A DNA stretch of 64,000 nucleotides. Source: Phocaeicola faecalis (GTDB lineage Bacteria; Bacteroidota; Bacteroidia; Bacteroidales; Bacteroidaceae). The translations under genes and the position numbers were made by a program. Under the pieces are notes generated by a model, which was not told where the DNA came from, searched no databases, and saw only the letters and a list, made by a program, of their open reading frames with translations. Below are positions 61,829 to 64,000 of this stretch, one piece after another (the stretch's first letter is position 1; every line of letters starts with the position of its first letter). Where the stretch lies: NCBI RefSeq assembly GCF_021730445.1, contig NZ_JADNRM010000010.1, positions 64,231 to 128,230 on the forward strand. Reading direction: 5' to 3'.

Positions 61829-63646
61829 ATGCTCCATATCCTCAAAACATACTTCGGATACGATACGTTCCGTCCTTTGCAACAAGACATTATCCAAAAC
61901 ATACTGGATAAAAAAGACACATTGGTTCTTATGCCCACCGGAGGTGGAAAATCAATTTGCTATCAACTTCCCGCCCTTATGATGGAAGGAACGACCATTG
62001 TCGTATCTCCGCTTATTTCATTGATGAAAGACCAAGTGGAAAGTTTGAGGGCTAACGGAATTGCGGCTCGTGCAATAAACAGCACAAATGATGAAACGGA
62101 GAATTTCAACCTACGCCGGGAGTGCATGCAAGGGAGAATCAAATTACTTTATATTTCGCCCGAACGGTTATTAATGGAGATGAACTTCTTGTTAAGAGAT
62201 ATCCACATTTCATTGGTTGCCATAGATGAAGCTCACTGTATCTCGCAATGGGGCCATGATTTCCGGCCCGAATACACTCAACTTAAGACCATCAGAGAAC
62301 AATTTCCTAACGTTCCAATCGTAGCTTTAACTGCCACAGCCGATAAAATAACCCGTCAAGATATCATCAAACAATTATCTTTACGTAATCCTAAAGTATT
62401 CATTTCATCCTTCGACCGCCCCAATCTGAGTCTGGAAGTAAAAAGAGGATACCAGCAAAAAGACAAGACACGCACCATACTCGAGTTTATAGCACGTCAT
62501 AAAAATGAATGTGGAATTATTTATTGCATGAGCCGAAGCAAGACCGAGAGTGTGGCGGAAATGCTGAGAAAACATGGAATACGTGTAGCTGTTTATCACG
62601 CCGGACTGAGTGCGGCTGCACGCGATGAAGCCCAAAATGACTTTATCAATGACCGCGTACAGGTTGTATGTGCCACCATCGCTTTTGGCATGGGCATAGA
62701 TAAATCAAATGTCCGCTGGGTCATCCATTACAATCTGCCTAAAAGCATTGAAAGCTTTTATCAAGAGATTGGCCGTGCAGGACGAGATGGAATGGAAAGC
62801 GATACATTGCTTTTTTATTCTTTAAGTGATTTGATTCTGCTGTCAAAATTTGCCACAGAAAGTAACCAGCAAGAAATAAATCTGGAAAAACTCCACCGTA
62901 TGCAACAATATGCAGAAGCGGATATTTGCCGACGACGTATTCTTCTCAACTATTTCGGAGAAACAATGGATCATGATTGTGGTAATTGTGACGTATGCCG
63001 CAATCCTCCGGAAAGGTTTGACGGCACTATTATCGTCCAAAAAGCATTAAGCGCTATTGCACGCACCAATCAACAAATCGGTACACACATGCTGGTAGAT
63101 ATCCTAAAAGGAGCTGCCGGACAGGAACTGATAGAAAAAGGATACGACAAGCTCAAGACTTATGCTGCCGGGCGAGACATCCCTGCCCGTGACTGGCAGG
63201 ACTATTTGCTGCAAATGCTTAACTTGGGCTATTTTGAAATTGCATATAATGAGAACAACCACCTGAAAATAACAGAAAGCGGACAGAAAGTCTTATTCGG
63301 AAAAGAACCGGCAATGCTGGTCGTTATAAAACGTGAAGAATTCACTCCGAAAGAACATCGCAGGAAAAAGACTCAAGAACCAAAAGCCCTCTTCTCTATT
63401 CCAACAACCTTCGGTGAAGAAAACAAGGACCTGTTTGAAGAACTTCGTTCATTAAGAAAGAGATTGGCTGACCAACAAGCCATTCCCGCTTATATTGTAC
63501 TCTCTGACAAAACCTTACATTTAATTGCGACACAGCAACCCACCAGTATTGAGGCTTTTGGAGAAATCAGCGGTATCGGAGAATACAAAAAAGATAAATA
63601 CGGAAAAGAGTTTGTCGAACTGATAAAAAAGAAACTAGGAAAATAA
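61829..63646 (+). CDS. recQ: ATP-dependent DNA helicase RecQ
   Basis: A 605-residue RecQ: Walker A MPTGGGKS (35-42), DEAH (133-136), and helicase motif VI IGRAGRDG near 312. The RQC zinc knuckle has ICRRRILLNYFGE and CGNCDVC (about 366-390), and an HRDC domain is at the C-terminus (about 530-600). It unwinds recombination intermediates 3' to 5'. The length and domain set are normal for a bacterial RecQ. Confidence 0.95.
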   Translation: MLHILKTYFGYDTFRPLQQDIIQNILDKKDTLVLMPTGGGKSICYQLPALMMEGTTIVVSPLISLMKDQVESLRANGIAARAINSTNDETENFNLRRECMQGRIKLLYISPERLLMEMNFLLRDIHISLVAIDEAHCISQWGHDFRPEYTQLKTIREQFPNVPIVALTATADKITRQDIIKQLSLRNPKVFISSFDRPNLSLEVKRGYQQKDKTRTILEFIARHKNECGIIYCMSRSKTESVAEMLRKHGIRVAVYHAGLSAAARDEAQNDFINDRVQVVCATIAFGMGIDKSNVRWVIHYNLPKSIESFYQEIGRAGRDGMESDTLLFYSLSDLILLSKFATESNQQEINLEKLHRMQQYAEADICRRRILLNYFGETMDHDCGNCDVCRNPPERFDGTIIVQKALSAIARTNQQIGTHMLVDILKGAAGQELIEKGYDKLKTYAAGRDIPARDWQDYLLQMLNLGYFEIAYNENNHLKITESGQKVLFGKEPAMLVVIKREEFTPKEHRRKKTQEPKALFSIPTTFGEENKDLFEELRSLRKRLADQQAIPAYIVLSDKTLHLIATQQPTSIEAFGEISGIGEYKKDKYGKEFVELIKKKLGK

Positions 63647-63653
63647 AGAATAA

Positions 63654-63679
63654 AAGGCCAAGTATTATTTACTGGCCTT
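63654..63679. terminator. Hairpin between convergent recQ and TPR gene
   Basis: AAGGCCA and TGGCCTT pair across 12 bases. It overlaps the last codons of the TPR gene on the minus strand and could end transcripts from both sides. Confidence 0.5.
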
Positions 63680-64000
63680 CAACTTATCTTGCAGTTCAGG
63701 ACGGGGAACGCCCAGTTCTATTGCCTTCTCAAAAGCAACATAAGCTTCCCTTTTTTTCTTCTGGCTCAGATATATTTCACCACACATGACATATATCTCC
63801 GCATCTTTGGGAGACAACTTGGCTGCCGATTCCAAATCCAGTAATGCCAAGTCGGGAGTGTTCATTTCTATCTCCAGATTGGCACGTGCTTTCAATAAAG
63901 AAACATCATTAGGGTAATCCGTTATCATACGGTTAAACTCTTCCAATGCCTCTCGGAACTTTAACTCTTTCTGATTCAGCAGAGCCATTCCCAAACGTCC
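63665..64000 (-). CDS. TPR protein, C-terminal part
   Basis: The frame stays open to the window edge, so the 5' end is missing; 111 residues are visible. They form about three TPR motifs, for example EALEEFNRMITDYPNDVSLL and ALLDLESAAKLSPKDAEIY. This is typical of protein-interaction scaffolds, but function and full domain content cannot be judged. Confidence 0.7.
   Translation of the reverse strand, partial: GRLGMALLNQKELKFREALEEFNRMITDYPNDVSLLKARANLEIEMNTPDLALLDLESAAKLSPKDAEIYVMCGEIYLSQKKKREAYVAFEKAIELGVPRPELQDKLKASK

Overview
The window looks like chromosomal DNA of a Bacteroides-type gut bacterium. The evidence is the promoter grammar (TAnnTTTG -7 boxes, often with an upstream TTG or TTTG about 16-20 bp away, and no strong Shine-Dalgarno sites), TonB-dependent receptors, a surface-lipoprotein export signal, a GH89 exo-glycosidase, a cobalamin riboswitch in front of a btuB-btuG-btuFCD operon, and Bacteroidales-style small RNAs. 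I cannot name the species from sequence alone. Most genes are ordinary core or metabolic genes; the intergenic DNA holds the more unusual material.

Layout. 1-373: 3' end of tyrA. 443-2284 (-): alpha/beta hydrolase, DUF2089-type protein and a membrane protein. 2661-3680 (+): acyltransferase-3 family protein. 3753-10464 (+): B12 riboswitch and the uptake operon btuB, btuG, btuF, btuC, btuD. 10693-11769 (-): ECF-like sigma factor and a membrane partner. 12183-14147 (-): TPR sensor histidine kinase. 14284-19543 (-): threonine operon (Thr/Met-rich leader peptide, thrA, an ApgM-like presumed homoserine kinase, thrC). 19749-20894 (-): beta-propeller lipoprotein. 21469-27453 (+): GH89, radA, a DUF1847-type protein and an FAD dehydrogenase. 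27728-33849 (-): 2-oxoacid dehydrogenase cluster (lpd, lipoate ligase, E2, fused E1) and flavodoxin. 33990-36989 (+): LuxR-type regulator and TonB receptor. 37179-40988 (-): metA, U32 protease and a zinc-ribbon membrane protein. 41206-42840 (-): DJ-1/PfpI-like protein, nitroreductase and a short gene remnant. 42995-49194 (-): heavy-metal RND efflux set with His-rich proteins. 49349-53357 (-): ABC-F ATPase and PepO-like M13 peptidase. 53358-54618: gene-free stretch with small RNAs and a repeat array. 54619-61508 (-): TPR regulator, purA, Fur-family regulator, AlkD-like protein, dipeptidyl-peptidase III and AraC-type regulator. 61829-63646 (+): recQ. 63665-64000 (-): partial TPR protein.

Most striking intergenic signals. 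(1) Four loci (2468-2555, 10539-10626, 21189-21276, 53845-53932) carry arrays with a period of exactly 22 bp, about four units each. Every locus has its own dyad-symmetric unit, and at least three have related flanks reminiscent of terminal inverted repeats. (2) An unannotated 30-codon leader peptide before thrA has 9 Thr and 7 Met codons, suggesting attenuation that senses both end products of the homoserine branch. (3) Two near-identical small RNAs lie at 53545 and 54210, each with promoter and terminator, and a third candidate lies on the opposite strand. (4) Two inverted copies of a 150-bp MITE-like element enclose a cloverleaf-forming core; related mini-hairpins sit inside the btu and metal-efflux operons.
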